24,176 bases of DNA from Azolla pinnata. Lineage: Eukaryota > Streptophyta > Polypodiopsida > Salviniales > Salviniaceae. The stretch covers positions 1 to 24,176 of the forward strand of contig JBBBWG010033596.1 of the NCBI GenBank assembly GCA_037176905.1. Reading direction: 5' to 3'. Positions 8,854 through 19,407 of the stretch are shown here, piece after piece. The position numbers were made by a program, and so were the translations under genes. A model generated the notes under the pieces. The model was not told where the DNA came from. It saw nothing but the letters and a program-made list of their open reading frames with translations, and ran no database searches. Positions within the stretch are counted from its first letter, which is position 1, and each line of letters starts with the position of its first letter.

Positions 8854-11800
8854 ATGTCGTCGAGACGAGAAGCCATGCTTCCCTCCCACAAACGGAAACG
8901 GAAATCGCAGGTATGCGCTTCTCTCTCTCTCTCTCGAATTTTTTCTTCTTACCCCACTCCTTTCTCCGCTCTTACTATTCATTTGTTTTCAATTTTGATT
9001 CTTCGCCCACAGAAGAAGGCCCAAGTTCCCTCCATGCCGTTGCTCCCCCCCGATGTTGCGGATGACGACATTCACATTTCGGATGATGATATCGCGTATG
9101 TTGCCGCGCATCGCAAATATGCCGGTTTCCTCTCTAACCTCAACACCGCGTCTCTCACCAAGTAAGGTTCCTCCCGAGATGTTGTTTTGAAGCGAATGAT
9201 TAAAAAAAAGAATCGATGCCTGATAGCGGGTTGAAAGCAACTGCTTGCTTTCATCTGGTACTAGACTTTGCTGGATGATAGCATTTGAAAGTTTTTCCTT
9301 TTCTTTCAAGTGCTTGATACCAGATGAAAGCAACTGCTTGCTTTCATCTGGTACTAGACTTTGCTGGATGATAGCATTTGAAAGTTTTTCCTTTTCTTTC
9401 CTTTTCTTTCAAGTGAAGTTCAAAGTGTTCACTTTTAAAGTAGATTTGACCTTATTGTAATCTGTTTCTAGTTTATAGATGGAAAGCTATGGTGCATTTG
9501 GCATAAGTTTGTATTTTCTCGTAAGTTTAGCTGAACCCAACGGACTTTTATCGACCATGTTGCAAAATTTTAGTTTGCATGTGTTTGAGTTAACCACAGT
9601 GTGTTTCAACAAATTTCTCCTTTTATTGGTTTGCTTTAAAACATATCGTTGATATATTTAAGCTAAGAATGGTATATCCTCATAACTTTTTCAGACAAGT
9701 TCTTGGTCTTAAGCCCAGCAATAAGCAAGATATCAATCTGGAGGAATATTACGAGAAGTCAAAGAGAGAAAATTCTTTCAAAGAAGAGCATGTGCAAAAC
9801 AATATGGTTGATCCAGCTGATGCATTACCTGTTAAGACATTGTCTGGAGAGCTCCATTATCGTACTACGAAGTTAAAGTCTTTGCCAGAAAATGATGGTA
9901 TATGTCCTCTCCATTTCCTGGTCTCCATATCTATGTGGAGTTCTTTTCTACATGCTCAGAATTTGTTTCTAATTGTCAGTGAAAACTCAAAAGAGTTGAT
10001 AATTTCTACTTAATCATTGGGCTGGTATCTTTTGCAGACATGATGCATATACATGCATAGAACTAGTCTATTCTAGAAAATAAGAGGGTAACTTTAAAAC
10101 AATTTCCTCTTCATTCGAAGACATTTCCCTTTCGTGTGGCAAAGAACAAGCTGATATGCTATATGGCATCCATATGAGCTTAATAGCACTTTGTGGTAGG
10201 CGTATAGAAACGTGTTTTACATGCTAGCTGTACATCATGTCTGAAATTTTGTTTCATAGAAGTCTCAAAGTTGTATTACCTGTTCATTATTGTTACATTT
10301 CTGTCATATAGAAAATGTTCTGTACATGTGTAGATACTATGTACATTTACACTCCCATGGTCTTAGATCGTTTCTTTTTTGTGAAATTACACTTTCAATA
10401 ATGATGGAAAGTTTGTTCCTTTTTGCTCTCTCTTGCTTTTATTATATTCCCAATATATCATGAGGAGGATATCCATCAGGAGCTCCAAGCCCACAATGTT
10501 ACAGAATAGATGCCTTTGCAGCTTACGACTTTTTCTATCTTTGCGAAATATTAGAAATGCTTGAATGTCAATAGCCATCAGTAAAAATTTGTGGAACCAG
10601 AGATTTATGAGATACTTTATGCCCTTGAAAGACAAAAAATCCATTTGATCCTAAAAGTTTTGAAGTCAGTCCTGTCAACATCACTACCTTAAGAATTATG
10701 TTTGGAACATGTAATCTGTGTAGTTTTCAATGATGCAGACAGGGTATACATTAAAACTGTCATATTGGTAAGTTAGTGTACTAGATTAGTGCTGTTATGG
10801 AAAAAAGAAGATCTTACTATTCTACCAGATGAAAACAATGTCTCTATGAGCATCGATGAGAGAAAGGTGCACGTAAGAAAGGACAGAAATGAAACGTCAA
10901 AGGAACGACAAACAGATCTCGGTGATGCTGACAGTGCAAATAAGCATAGCAAAGCGGATCGGCGAAAGGAAAGAAAATTAGCTCGGAAAGATAAGAAAAC
11001 CGCAGATAGTGTTGCTGAGTCTCTGATTCATATTGCTCAAGAGAAATCTCGTGTCTCCTCTTTGGTAAGGGACTCAGCAGTCAAATGCGATTGTAGTTGG
11101 TTCTTCTAAATTTGTGGTAGTGGCTTGCCTAAAACATCTTGGTCTATATATTCTCTTTAGAGAACGACTTTTCTATGCAGGAGGAATTACGAAACGACAT
11201 CTCTGAAGAAGAAAGGGTTGAAGAAATGAAATCTCGTATTGCAGAGCTTGGAACAACAGTGCTATCTGATCCAGAGGGCAATATGGACTCCCTTATAGAA
11301 CTACAAGGGTTTTCTACAGATAAAAATTCAAACATTGCCAGAATGGCTTTACTTTCCTTACTAGTAGTTTTCAAAGATATAATTCCTGGGTATGTTCCCT
11401 CTTTTTTGCATTGAGAAATTTCTTCTTTTCACACGCTATCCAGTATAACACGCTTTTAAATCTGCTTATCCAACTGTTATTTAACTATACCCTGGAATTT
11501 GAGCTTCGTGAGACTGAAAATCTGAACGTATGTTTGAATTTTGACAACACAGGGGTATACATGTTTGTGATTAAGTTTTACAAAACGAACACTATACTGA
11601 GAATCTGATCAAAATATATGAATTAGAACATTTTGTTGGACATTGACAATGTAATGTTCTTTAGAAGTTGAAAGAACAAAATTCTTTTTTTAGGTTTCCA
11701 GAATATATTAATACTCTTTTTATTGGGTAATATGCATTCATGTAGAACTGAAAATGACTGATGCATCATCCTTATTGTGAATCTTTTCTATTTTAGTTAT

Positions 11801-14800
11801 CGAATACGGTTACCCACCCCAAAGGAGCTGGAAATGCAAGTATCAAAAGAAATAAAAAAGCTGCGTGATTTTGAAGCAAAACTACTGAAATACTACCAGG
11901 TATCACTAAAGTCTCTTTACTTACTTGAGAGGAGGATGGGGTGATGGGAGGAGAGAGATGCATGTTATCCTTAAAGACCTTGTCTGACATTGTTGATTTT
12001 GGGCTTGGCACTATTGTCATATAATTTGAATGTGTCCAGAAGGAAAGCTAGTAAATGTTCACGTTCCTAACATATAGCAGTTCTATACACCAGAAGTTTC
12101 TTGCTTGTCTTGGCAATGTAGATATAAATATCTGTATTGCTATCGGACAGATTGTAAGATATAAGTTTGTTTCGAGAAATTCTTGATTTTTCAGCATGTT
12201 TTTTTGGCACTTGTGCCAATGCCCGTGCATGCCTTTGTCTTTTCTCTTTCTATATGCTCAGTTTTTCTGGCCTATCTTTTTCTCTCGATTTGTTTCTTCC
12301 TGTTGGCTTATATTACGAGGTTGTATGTGTAGAACTTTTACCTTGTACATTCTTTATGTTGTTAGAACATATGATTTTCTGTTGTATCAGCAGAAGTATG
12401 TTGAGGTTCTCATCAAACTCTTGAAGGTGTATGTTCATAAGAAAACAGCAGCTCTTTTTCTGTGACTCATCTTGTTTTAATTTTTAGTTTTCTGTTGTGT
12501 GTGCAGAAATATGTTCAGGTTCTCATTAAATCTTTAAAGTCCGATGTTCATAAGAAAACAGCAGCTCGTTGTGTATCTGGGCTTATAGAGGCTATACCTC
12601 ACTTTAATTTCCGTGACAGTTTAATGTCAAGTTTGATCCCTCTTATGGATTCTACAGATTCAGAATGCAGGTTTGTTACTGCTCGGTTTCGGTTTGTGGG
12701 CTATCAGTGAAAGACTGGGCCTGGTTTAACAAAGTTGTGTATTTTGCAGGAAAATGAGCTGCGATGCTATTAGGTCACTATTTCAAAATGAGGGGAAACA
12801 TGGAGGGCTTGCGACAGTAGAGGCAGTTGAGATGATTGCAGATTTTGTGAAGACAGGAGAATGTCTTTTGCATCCTGACGTTGTCGAGGTACGAGATTCT
12901 GAAATTCTAGTTTGGAATGCAGTCTTTATTTACAATAAGGTCTTTGGCAGGTTTTTCTTGCACTTTCTTTTGATGAGGATCTTAGGAAGCCAGATTCAGA
13001 GAATAAAAAAGTTAGCTCTGAGACAGTGGACCCTAAGAATCAGCAAAAAGATAAAAAGATGAAAAAACGTGAACTCGAAGCCAAGCTGAGAGAGGAGGTA
13101 AGTAGAAAGTTCTTATGCAATGAACATCCATGAGCAATTATAAACTCTGATGTGGTGTAACACAAAGCAGTATTTTTGAAGGTTGTGGCGGATTTTAGAG
13201 AATCGTCAGCCTTATCAGATCCTGTCGAACGTCGAAAACTGCAAACACAGAGGCTTACTGCTGTTTTTGAGACCTATTTCCGAATTTTGAAAATGAGCTT
13301 GCATCCTACACATAGGTCAATTTCTTTAACTTGTATCATGTATCTTTATTTATGATGATAAAGTAATTGATTTGTCGGATGCTAGAATTATTATTTCAGT
13401 GCTCAGGACATTACTCTCCCTGCATTGAGATCAACAGTGGCTGACTATGGTCCTCGACCATTATTAAGACCATGCCTTGATGGCTTAGCAAAGTTCTCAT
13501 ATCTTGTAAGTGTGGACTTCATGGCAGATCTGCTTGCCATCTTGAAGAGGCTGGCTGCTGGTAATCTTGAGCCAATTTCAGGTCAAACTGCAATGCCTCT
13601 CACATTCATAGATCGCCTGCATTGCTGTGTAGTGGCATTTAAAATTGTGCGAAGCAATTTGGATGCACTAAATATCGATCTTCGAGATTTTTATGTGACA
13701 TTGTACAACATATTGTTATGCCATGATTTGGTCAGGTAATTATGCTATAACTGCTTATTTGGTTCGCTAGTTCATGAAATGCAACTTAACATTTGAATTT
13801 TTGGGGATGTATCATTAGTGAGGAACATGGTGGGCTAGTTCTGGCTGAAGCATTACAAGTCATGCTTTGGGATAATAGACAGCATGATATGCAAAGAGTG
13901 GCTGCTTTCATCAAGCGGCTATCAACAAAGTCACTGCATGTCGGACCAGATGAAGTGATGGCTGGTAAGATCTACTGTATGATTTAAGTGTCAGAGGTTA
14001 ACGATGACATTGCCCATGTATAATATAGCTATACGGACTGTATTGTAGATAGTCTGACAAGACAGAAAGATATTAAGTTCTTAAAAACATACTCTTCCAT
14101 ATATGTACACGGATATACATTCCTTACTGGTGTTCCTGTAGAGAGTTCAAGAATAGCTATTCATATCTTAAAAGCACACAATTGGGTTTTTATCTTCTTA
14201 CAACTGATTCAGTGATATTCAATTGGTTCAGGTCTTGTCACTGTTCGACATTTGCTACAAAGGTATAGAAAATGCTGCAGTTTGTTGGAAACTGACGAGG
14301 GGGGAGGTTCTGTAGGTGGTAATATAGCGGTGAGTTACTTCGTAATGATTACCTATTCATTCTCGTTTGTGTCTACAAATTCATGACGGGAACTGCTGCA
14401 CAGGTCTTCCATGGTGAAGGAAATGATCCTGATTTGAGTGGTGCACTGTCAACTGTTCTGTGGGAAGTTTCACTTCTGTCAAAGCATTATCATCCTGATG
14501 TAGCCAAGCTTGCCACTCAAATATCGAAGATGGATTCTGATTCTAAAGACTTTGTTTTGTCTGCCCTAAGTCCAAAAGATGCAGTTCTGCAATATTCAAC
14601 TAAGGATGGTGGTTTTCGGCCAACTATCCAGTTACCAAGAAAGCTTACAAGCAAGAAGGCTTACCCAAACAATATACCCCTATCCAAATCAATGTGTGCT
14701 GCTGGCACTATCGAATCTGGCAAGAATGCGGAGGATACAGTAAGTCCTGACATTTTCAGCTCGCATTTCAAAGTTTTGAGAGACTTCGAGAAAAATAAAA

Positions 14801-14913
14801 TACTGAGGAAAGAGTTGCAGCAAGCTACTAGGTTAATTGAGCTGTACAGAAAGTCCAGGATGAAGAGAAAGAAGAACAGAAAGAATAAAAACAAGGATTC
14901 TAATTGTAAATGA
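8854..14913 (+). CDS. NOC3: Nucleolar complex protein 3 (NOC3) homologue, 14 exons
   Basis: NOC3 is a nucleolar factor that works with NOC2 in moving pre-60S ribosomal particles toward the nucleoplasm; in yeast it is also linked to replication initiation. Exons read as 8854-8910, 9013-9161, 9695-9897, 10829-11064, 11181-11389, 11797-11899, 12507-12670, 12750-12888, 12951-13097, 13182-13315, 13400-13735, 13819-13964, 14232-14329 and 14404-14913. They total 2631 nt, giving 876 aa, slightly longer than typical. Recognisable parts are the basic N-terminus (KRKRKS), the NOC3 block MKSRIAELGTTVLSDPEGN through FKDIIPGYRIRLPT (about residues 220-290), Lys-rich stretches, the CBF/NOC-like region (about 590-750) with LSGALSTVLWEVSLLSKHYHP near residue 720, and a Lys/Arg-rich C-terminus. 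Every intron is GT-AG. The least certain junction is the exon 4 acceptor: 10828 fits best, but 10789 would also stay in frame and add 13 residues. Intron 6 holds a duplicated copy of the start of exon 7. Confidence 0.93.
9232..9415. repeat. 93-bp tandem duplication in NOC3 intron 2
   Basis: TGAAAGCAACTGCTTGC begins at 9232 and again at 9325, and both copies run on through GGTACTAGACTTTGCTGG to CTTTCAAGTG. The second copy has an extra CCTTTTCTTT unit. The repeat is intronic and nearly identical between copies, so it is recent. Confidence 0.88.
9318..9353. other. Perfect 16-bp stem hairpin in NOC3 intron 2
   Basis: TACCAGATGAAAGCAA (9318-9333) is followed by the loop CTGC (9334-9337) and then the exact reverse complement TTGCTTTCATCTGGTA (9338-9353). 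The left copy of the tandem duplication (around 9232) keeps only the inner ~8 bp of the stem. The foldback is shorter than usual plant microRNA precursors, so I do not call it a gene. Confidence 0.8.
12372..12567 (+). repeat. Duplicated exon-7 segment (pseudo-exon) in NOC3 intron 6
   Basis: The acceptor-proximal intron and the first ~60 coding bases of exon 7 occur twice, 113 bp apart: the pseudo-exon starts at 12394 and the true exon at 12507. The first copy has its own AG acceptor and reads KYVEVLIKLLKVYVHKKTAA, then hits a stop at 12463-12465 after LFL. The second reads KYVQVLIKSLKSDVHKKTAA and continues into RCVSGLIEAIPHF, as the family requires. The first copy is therefore a degenerate decoy exon. 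Its use would truncate the protein. Confidence 0.85.
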
Positions 14914-15440
14914 GCGATTCCATTTCTGCACTTGTGTGCACTGCATTTGTATTAAGACAGCAATTTTTGTAAGGGGCAGGAAGAGCAAAATTTTTGAACA
15001 GAATTGCGCTTTCAGCGAATCAAAATTTGTTTGAGGGGAATGCGTGTACTTTTATTGATTGCCGGAACTACTTGAGTAATGGAGATGGAACAATTTGTGC
15101 TCATCAGGATTCTCATCTGGCAATATATTTCTCACTGGTCAAGAATATCTACATGCTGTTTCTGAATGTATATTGGTTGTGTGATGAGATGTGGATCCAC
15201 TATTTAGCTCTTTTGGAATATTAGTATAGAAATGCCCCATAGCTCACTGCGATTGATTATGTGAAGCTTTGTTTGATGTTCATAGCTCAGTTTAATTTTC
15301 CAATCGTGCCCAACAAGTGAAACTAAAGTTCTGATTGGGCAAGAAATCAAATTGTTTGTGATGCATCTTGGGTCACACTCAATTGCAAGGATCCGCAAAG
15401 CAGTATAGCATAAGAGCAATTAGACAACACAGTGGGCAAG
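14914..15440. other. NOC3 3' flank, no further gene seen
   Basis: This is probably the NOC3 3' untranslated region followed by plain AT-rich intergenic sequence. Short open frames are present but I see no domain or composition that supports a gene. Confidence 0.5.
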
Positions 15441-15645
15441 ACATAAGCACAACAACGCAATGGGCTTAATGTATAACTTGTAATTGCCAACTCAAATTCA
15501 ATCAGGACAATACATAAGCACACAATGCAATGGGCTTTATGTATAACTTGTAATTGCCAACTAAAATTCAATCAGGACAATACGTAAGCACACAATGCAA
15601 TGGGCTTTTTGTATAGCTTGTAATTGCCAACTCAAATTCAATCAG
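15441..15645. repeat. Three-copy ~70-bp tandem repeat
   Basis: Copies begin at 15441, 15512 and 15582 (periods of 71 and 70 bp). Each contains CACAATGCAATGGGCTT or a close variant, then GTATAACTTGTAATTGCCAA and CTCAAATTCAATCAG. There are few differences between copies, so the array is young. No coding potential is apparent. Confidence 0.9.
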
Positions 15646-15797
15646 TATGTCTTAATTAAGAGAATCAGGAAATGATTAATCAGTAAGAAAGAGCACAACT
15701 GAGTGATGCACAAGGAAGATGCATACAACAAAATTTATGGATTTCAAATTGCCAACAACTACTAGAAATGACGCCATATGCCTGTACCAGATTTCTC

Positions 15798-15956
15798 CTA
15801 GAGATTGAGGTGAGGGGCAATCTTGTAAAAGAGATTGATGTACAATTTCCTCGAGAAAATGGTAACAGCAGTAGCATTATCTGCCTCAGCCACCTGCGCC
15901 TCTTGTTTTGCCTTCTAAACATTCTCGGCGGGCCAAAGATGAACTGCTAAATGAAC
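15798..15956 (-). pseudogene. Coding-like minus-strand stretch with one internal stop, origin unknown
   Basis: Read on the minus strand from an acceptor-like TTGCAG ending at 15957, one frame gives VHLAVHLWPAENV, a TAG stop, then KAKQEAQVAEADNATAV and TIFSRKLYINLFYKIAPHLN before the final stop at 15798-15800. The residue make-up looks protein-like, but I do not recognise a family. It could be a terminal exon with a nonsense change, two frames separated by a second acceptor (GTTTAG just before the Lys), or chance. Confidence 0.25.
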
Positions 15957-16077
15957 CTGCAATTTCCAAGTAAAAATCCCCGGTATGCATATACTCAAAT
16001 CTGCCCATTTGGCAACACCATATTTTTTTTTGTACTACCATATTTTTCTGCACATATAAGAACCAAGATTGTACACT

Positions 16078-16212
16078 TCAGAAAAATATTTCACGTGTTT
16101 CCTTAGTTTTGATTGTAGAGGCGAAGGCCATGGATATACTTTGTACAAATGGCAGAACTTCTCTGCTCGCATCCTTGAATATCAGGACGCCGGCTGGGTT
16201 TATGGCTTGAAC
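16078..16212 (-). pseudogene. Coding-like minus-strand stretch, possible terminal exon or relic
   Basis: After an acceptor-like CATATTGCAG, the minus strand reads VQAINPAGVLIFKDASREVL and then PFVQSISMAFASTIKTKETR, with a stop at 16078-16080. This is 44 clean codons of plausible protein composition, but no convincing upstream exon or start was found. It lies downstream of the F-box gene on the same strand. That F-box frame already has a complete C-terminus, so it is probably a separate gene remnant. The family is not recognised. Confidence 0.28.
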
Positions 16213-16571
16213 CTGCAATATGGAAATGTGTACAAAAAAGCACATTGAAATGGACACCGACAGCGACGACATGGATTGGTTTCCTGATCGCCATGGCCTC
16301 CGACGAGTAACTCTTTGATTCATCGCCCCGATGCTTACATCAACCAGATCCTATGCATTTTCTTCCCGTAACATACACAAATGAGCGGTGGCATGCATCT
16401 TGTCTGCAATGCAAGCAAATGAGCAATGCCTATGTATATAGATAGATAGACAAGTCATATACCAGAATCTGGGCATCCATAAACTAAACCAAATGCCATT
16501 GTTGTGGTGCATACATGCCCGCGCTTGCACGTATGTCTTCGGAAGCATGTGCCATGCATATCTGTATGTGT

Positions 16572-17393
16572 TCATTTCCAATCTAGCATGTCGAGAAGCA
16601 GAAGAATCTCGGAATCCGAACCCGTGACATCCCCGAAGTCGAGCTCGATCCCGAAAGCTTCCAGCTGTCCATCCTGAGCATCGACGAGGAGAAGCGCTAG
16701 CCAAGCCCTGATTTCCGACACGAAAGGATGCTGAGAAGATATTCGCAAGAAGTCGTATGTATGAGCCCTGTAGCTGGGCCCGTCCACGTAGTCGAATCCT
16801 GTCCGATCGATCACACAAGCCACCTGATCCCTATCCTTCCTCCTCACAATCAGAGACACTCTGATGTTCTTTGTGAAGGACACGGGGAAGCGAGGATCGA
16901 CGGCGATGGCGATCTTCGAGGAGATCGCTTGCAGGTGTTCTCGCATGTTCCGGCAGACGTTGGGGGGAGGATCGCGGATGCCGTCGATGGCGACGGAGCC
17001 GGGGATCACGCTGGAGAAAACCGCGACGGAATCGATCCAGATGTCGACATAAAACTCCAGCGCTTCGAACGAGAGCTGCGGCGAAGGCGGGGGCCTTGAC
17101 CTGTGCCGGCAGAGGCTGGAGAAGAGCTGGTAGAAGCCGCGCGAGGAGCCGATGGGGGAAGACGCAGACGAGGAAGACGACGCCGAGAACGAGCAGGAGG
17201 AGGAGGAAGACGACGACGAAGAAGTCAGGGAGGATGTGGAAGGCCATCGCTTCGCGCATGCGAGCTTCCACAGGTAGTCTTCTGCGGCGACTTCGCGCCA
17301 CAGGCGGCAGACGCACATGCAGAGGGCGAGCTCGTGGCCGCTGAGCAGAGGAAAGACGGCCTTCAGGACTTCTCTGCCGCCTCTATCCGCCAT
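16572..17393 (-). CDS. F-box protein, At5g39250-like
   Basis: This is a single-exon 273-aa protein with an N-terminal F-box: EVLKAVFPLLSGHELALCM, then CVCRLWREVAAEDYLWK and CAKRWP (about residues 8-51). F-box proteins bind SKP1 and act as the substrate-choosing part of SCF ubiquitin ligases. After a Ser-rich low-complexity insert (about 52-80) comes a conserved C-terminal region with SFEALEFYVDIWIDS, FVSEIRAWLALLLVDAQDG, FGIELDFGD and a final LLLLDMLDWK. That order and ending match my recollection of the Arabidopsis At5g39250 family; I could not run an alignment. The start at 17393 (MADRGG) was chosen because upstream in-frame sequence is purely microsatellite-derived (poly-Arg, then Cys/Met/Tyr/Val repeats). 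The sequence is GC-rich. The substrate is unknown. Confidence 0.88.
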   Translation of the reverse strand: MADRGGREVLKAVFPLLSGHELALCMCVCRLWREVAAEDYLWKLACAKRWPSTSSLTSSSSSSSSSCSFSASSSSSASSPIGSSRGFYQLFSSLCRHRSRPPPSPQLSFEALEFYVDIWIDSVAVFSSVIPGSVAIDGIRDPPPNVCRNMREHLQAISSKIAIAVDPRFPVSFTKNIRVSLIVRRKDRDQVACVIDRTGFDYVDGPSYRAHTYDFLRISSQHPFVSEIRAWLALLLVDAQDGQLEAFGIELDFGDVTGSDSEILLLLDMLDWK

Positions 17394-17401
17394 AGCCACG
17401 C

Positions 17402-17481
17402 TTCCTCTGTTTCTTCTTCTTCTTCCTCTTCCTCTGTTTCTTCTTCTTCTTCTTCTTCTTCTTCTTCTTCTTCTTCCTCCT
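17402..17481. repeat. TTC/TCC microsatellite in the F-box gene leader
   Basis: A run of TTC, CTT and TCC triplets reads as GAA/AGG-rich purine sequence on the F-box sense strand, directly upstream of its start codon. It is probably 5' untranslated sequence. Its translation upstream of MADRGG is poly-Arg, which is not expected in the real protein. Confidence 0.85.
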
Positions 17482-18120
17482 CCTCTGACACACACACGCA
17501 CGCATACATACATACATACATACACACATGCATACATACATACATACATACATACACACACACACTTACATACATAGATACAGACACACATGCATACAGG
17601 CATACAGCACATGAACATGCGCATGCACACACACATACATACATACATACACACACGTACGCACATACATATGCACATACACATGCATGCATGCATACAT
17701 ACATACATACACACACGCACGCACACATACATACACACGCACGCACGCATACATACATGCATGCACACATGCATCCTCTGACACACACACGCAAGCATAC
17801 ATACCTAGATACATACACACATGCATATAGACATACACGCAAATGCACATGCACATACACATATATACATACATACGTACATACACACACGTACGCACAT
17901 ACATATACACATACACATGCATACATGCATACATACATAGGCACGCACACATACATACATACATACACACGCATGCATACATACATGCACACATACATAC
18001 ATACGCACATACACCTGCTTACATACATCCACACATACATGCATGCATGCACGCATGCATGCACACATATATGCATGCATGCATACATGCACACACACAT
18101 GCATGCATGCATACATACAG
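17482..18120. repeat. ~640-bp ACAT/ACAC/GCAT microsatellite with internal duplication
   Basis: This is an almost unbroken run of ACAT, ACAC, ACGC and TGCA units with alternating purines and pyrimidines. The entry phrase CCTCTGACACACACACGCA starts at 17482 and, nearly unchanged, again at 17775, so a ~293-bp block has been duplicated and then diverged. Tetranucleotide units without stops keep all frames open, which gives long meaningless translations (His/Thr/Tyr/Ile on plus, Cys/Met/Val/Tyr on minus). Confidence 0.95.
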
Positions 18121-18138
18121 AACCGGTTCAAGCACCAA

Positions 18139-18307
18139 ATTCAAGCAATCATCTTTGACTAGATGGCTTAAGTTTAACGTGTTCAACCAGTGAATCTGAC
18201 AGAAGTCGCCATAGCCAGATTCGAGCATCGTCTTCGACCATGTGGCTTTTAAACTTTCACCGGCTCAAGCAGCAGATCCTACAGTGTCGCCCACCATAGC
18301 TAGATTC
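18139..18307. repeat. Diverged 80-bp direct repeat, two copies
   Basis: ATTCAAGCAATCATCTTTGAC (in part) starts at 18139, and ATTCGAGCATCGTCTTCGAC starts at 18219. Both continue through a GTGGCTT- or ATGGCTTAA-like phrase to GTCGCC...ATAGC(C/T)AGATTC. The copies are clearly related but diverged. They sit immediately beside the microsatellite. Confidence 0.65.
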
Positions 18308-19256
18308 TGATTAAACACCCCGAGAGCGGAGCAGTTTCCTTGGGAACATTTGAACAGGCTGATTAGCGATGGAATTCATTCATATCAGTTGGAGCGTCGT
18401 GAATCGATGCACCGACTCTGTTTCTCCATCTTTCGTACAACAGGGCTTCTCTGTGTCCTCCGATTCCTTTGTGTAGTGTTGGATTATCTGTAAATCCCCG
18501 ATCCGCCATTTGCATACACACTGGAATCAGCTTTGTGCTGCCATAGCTGCTTTCCTTTGTCTCCTGCTACTTCTGCATGCTATCTTGTTGTGTGATTCGT
18601 ATTGGTTTAGTTCTACTGTCCTCATCTGTAAACAACATTTGAATGTCATATCAAACTTGTTATGGTAGATGAATTCTATTTTCCCTCGCAGCAGGTATTC
18701 TCAGCTTGTCTACGAGCTTCGACTATGACAGACTGAACCCCAAATCTCCCAGCATGCACCTGTTCAGGATCATTCTAATACCACCCGCCAACGATCTCGA
18801 CTGCAAATAGCAAAAAGGGGTCTTCTCATACACCCTGAGGCTACAACAGTTAATCACCACAACTAGCTAGGGTTCAATGCTCCAATGCACCCATCCCAAG
18901 CCAATACACGAACTTTTTCCACGAATACAGGGGATGTATGAATCTATCCGTGCATTACTCATGGAATATAACCTGAACAATCGAGCATATATAATATGCA
19001 ACTCTCACAAATAAGTTCTTTTGTCTTTTGAAAATTAGCAACTAGAGAAAAATAGAACATAAATAGTTCCAAGCTTGGAAAACAAATACAAATGGGTATT
19101 ACCAAGATCCAAACTTGAGTTTCGTAAGATAAACAACAAAAATCGTATTTGTGTTGTAACTAGTTAAATTATATACAAATAACATCGTAAACACTTCCAA
19201 AAAAGTATTTATTCTTTCTTTTTTGTAAGAAAAAACAGATTTACTCATTTATTATT
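18308..19256. other. Intergenic stretch, no gene seen
   Basis: This is unique sequence that grows AT-rich toward 19000-19250. I found no long open frame, RNA gene or mobile-element terminus in it. Confidence 0.5.
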
Positions 19257-19375
19257 GGGAACTTACCGGGAGCGTTTCTGGGAACTTACCGGGAGCGTTT
19301 CTGGGAACTTACCGGAAGCGTTTCTGGGAACGCAACCGGACCCGTGTTCCCAACAACATTCCCGGTAAGTTCCCA
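19257..19375. repeat. Three 23-bp repeats with an inverted partner
   Basis: Units beginning GGGAACTTACCGGGAGCG start at 19257, 19280 and 19303, with only a G-to-A change in the third. The inverse CCCGGTAAGTTCCCA follows at 19361-19375, exactly complementary to the start of each of the first two units. A smaller foldback, TGGGAAC/GTTCCCA, sits between them (19325-19331 and 19346-19352). The arrangement could form a large hairpin or mark the edge of a small mobile element. Confidence 0.85.
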
Positions 19376-19407
19376 TGCTGGAATGTGATCGAACCATCAA
19401 AACCATC

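Noticed and set aside
9318-9353. MicroRNA precursor
   Set aside because: A 16-bp stem with a 4-base loop is too short for a plant microRNA hairpin.
15441-15645. Possible CRISPR-like array
   Set aside because: There are only three ~70-bp units in direct tandem with no spacers, and the host is a plant.
16831-17316. Second minus-strand frame over the F-box gene (Arg/Leu-rich)
   Set aside because: It overlaps the recognised F-box protein in another frame and its composition is typical of a shadow.
17394-17798. N-terminal extension of the F-box frame (Cys/Met/Val/Tyr and poly-Arg)
   Set aside because: The extension is pure microsatellite, while the F-box family begins close to MADRGG at 17393.
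17103-18158. Long open frame of His/Thr/Tyr/Ile repeats on the plus strand
   Set aside because: It is the translation of the ACAT microsatellite plus the antisense of the F-box gene. All frames stay open there because the repeat lacks stop codons.
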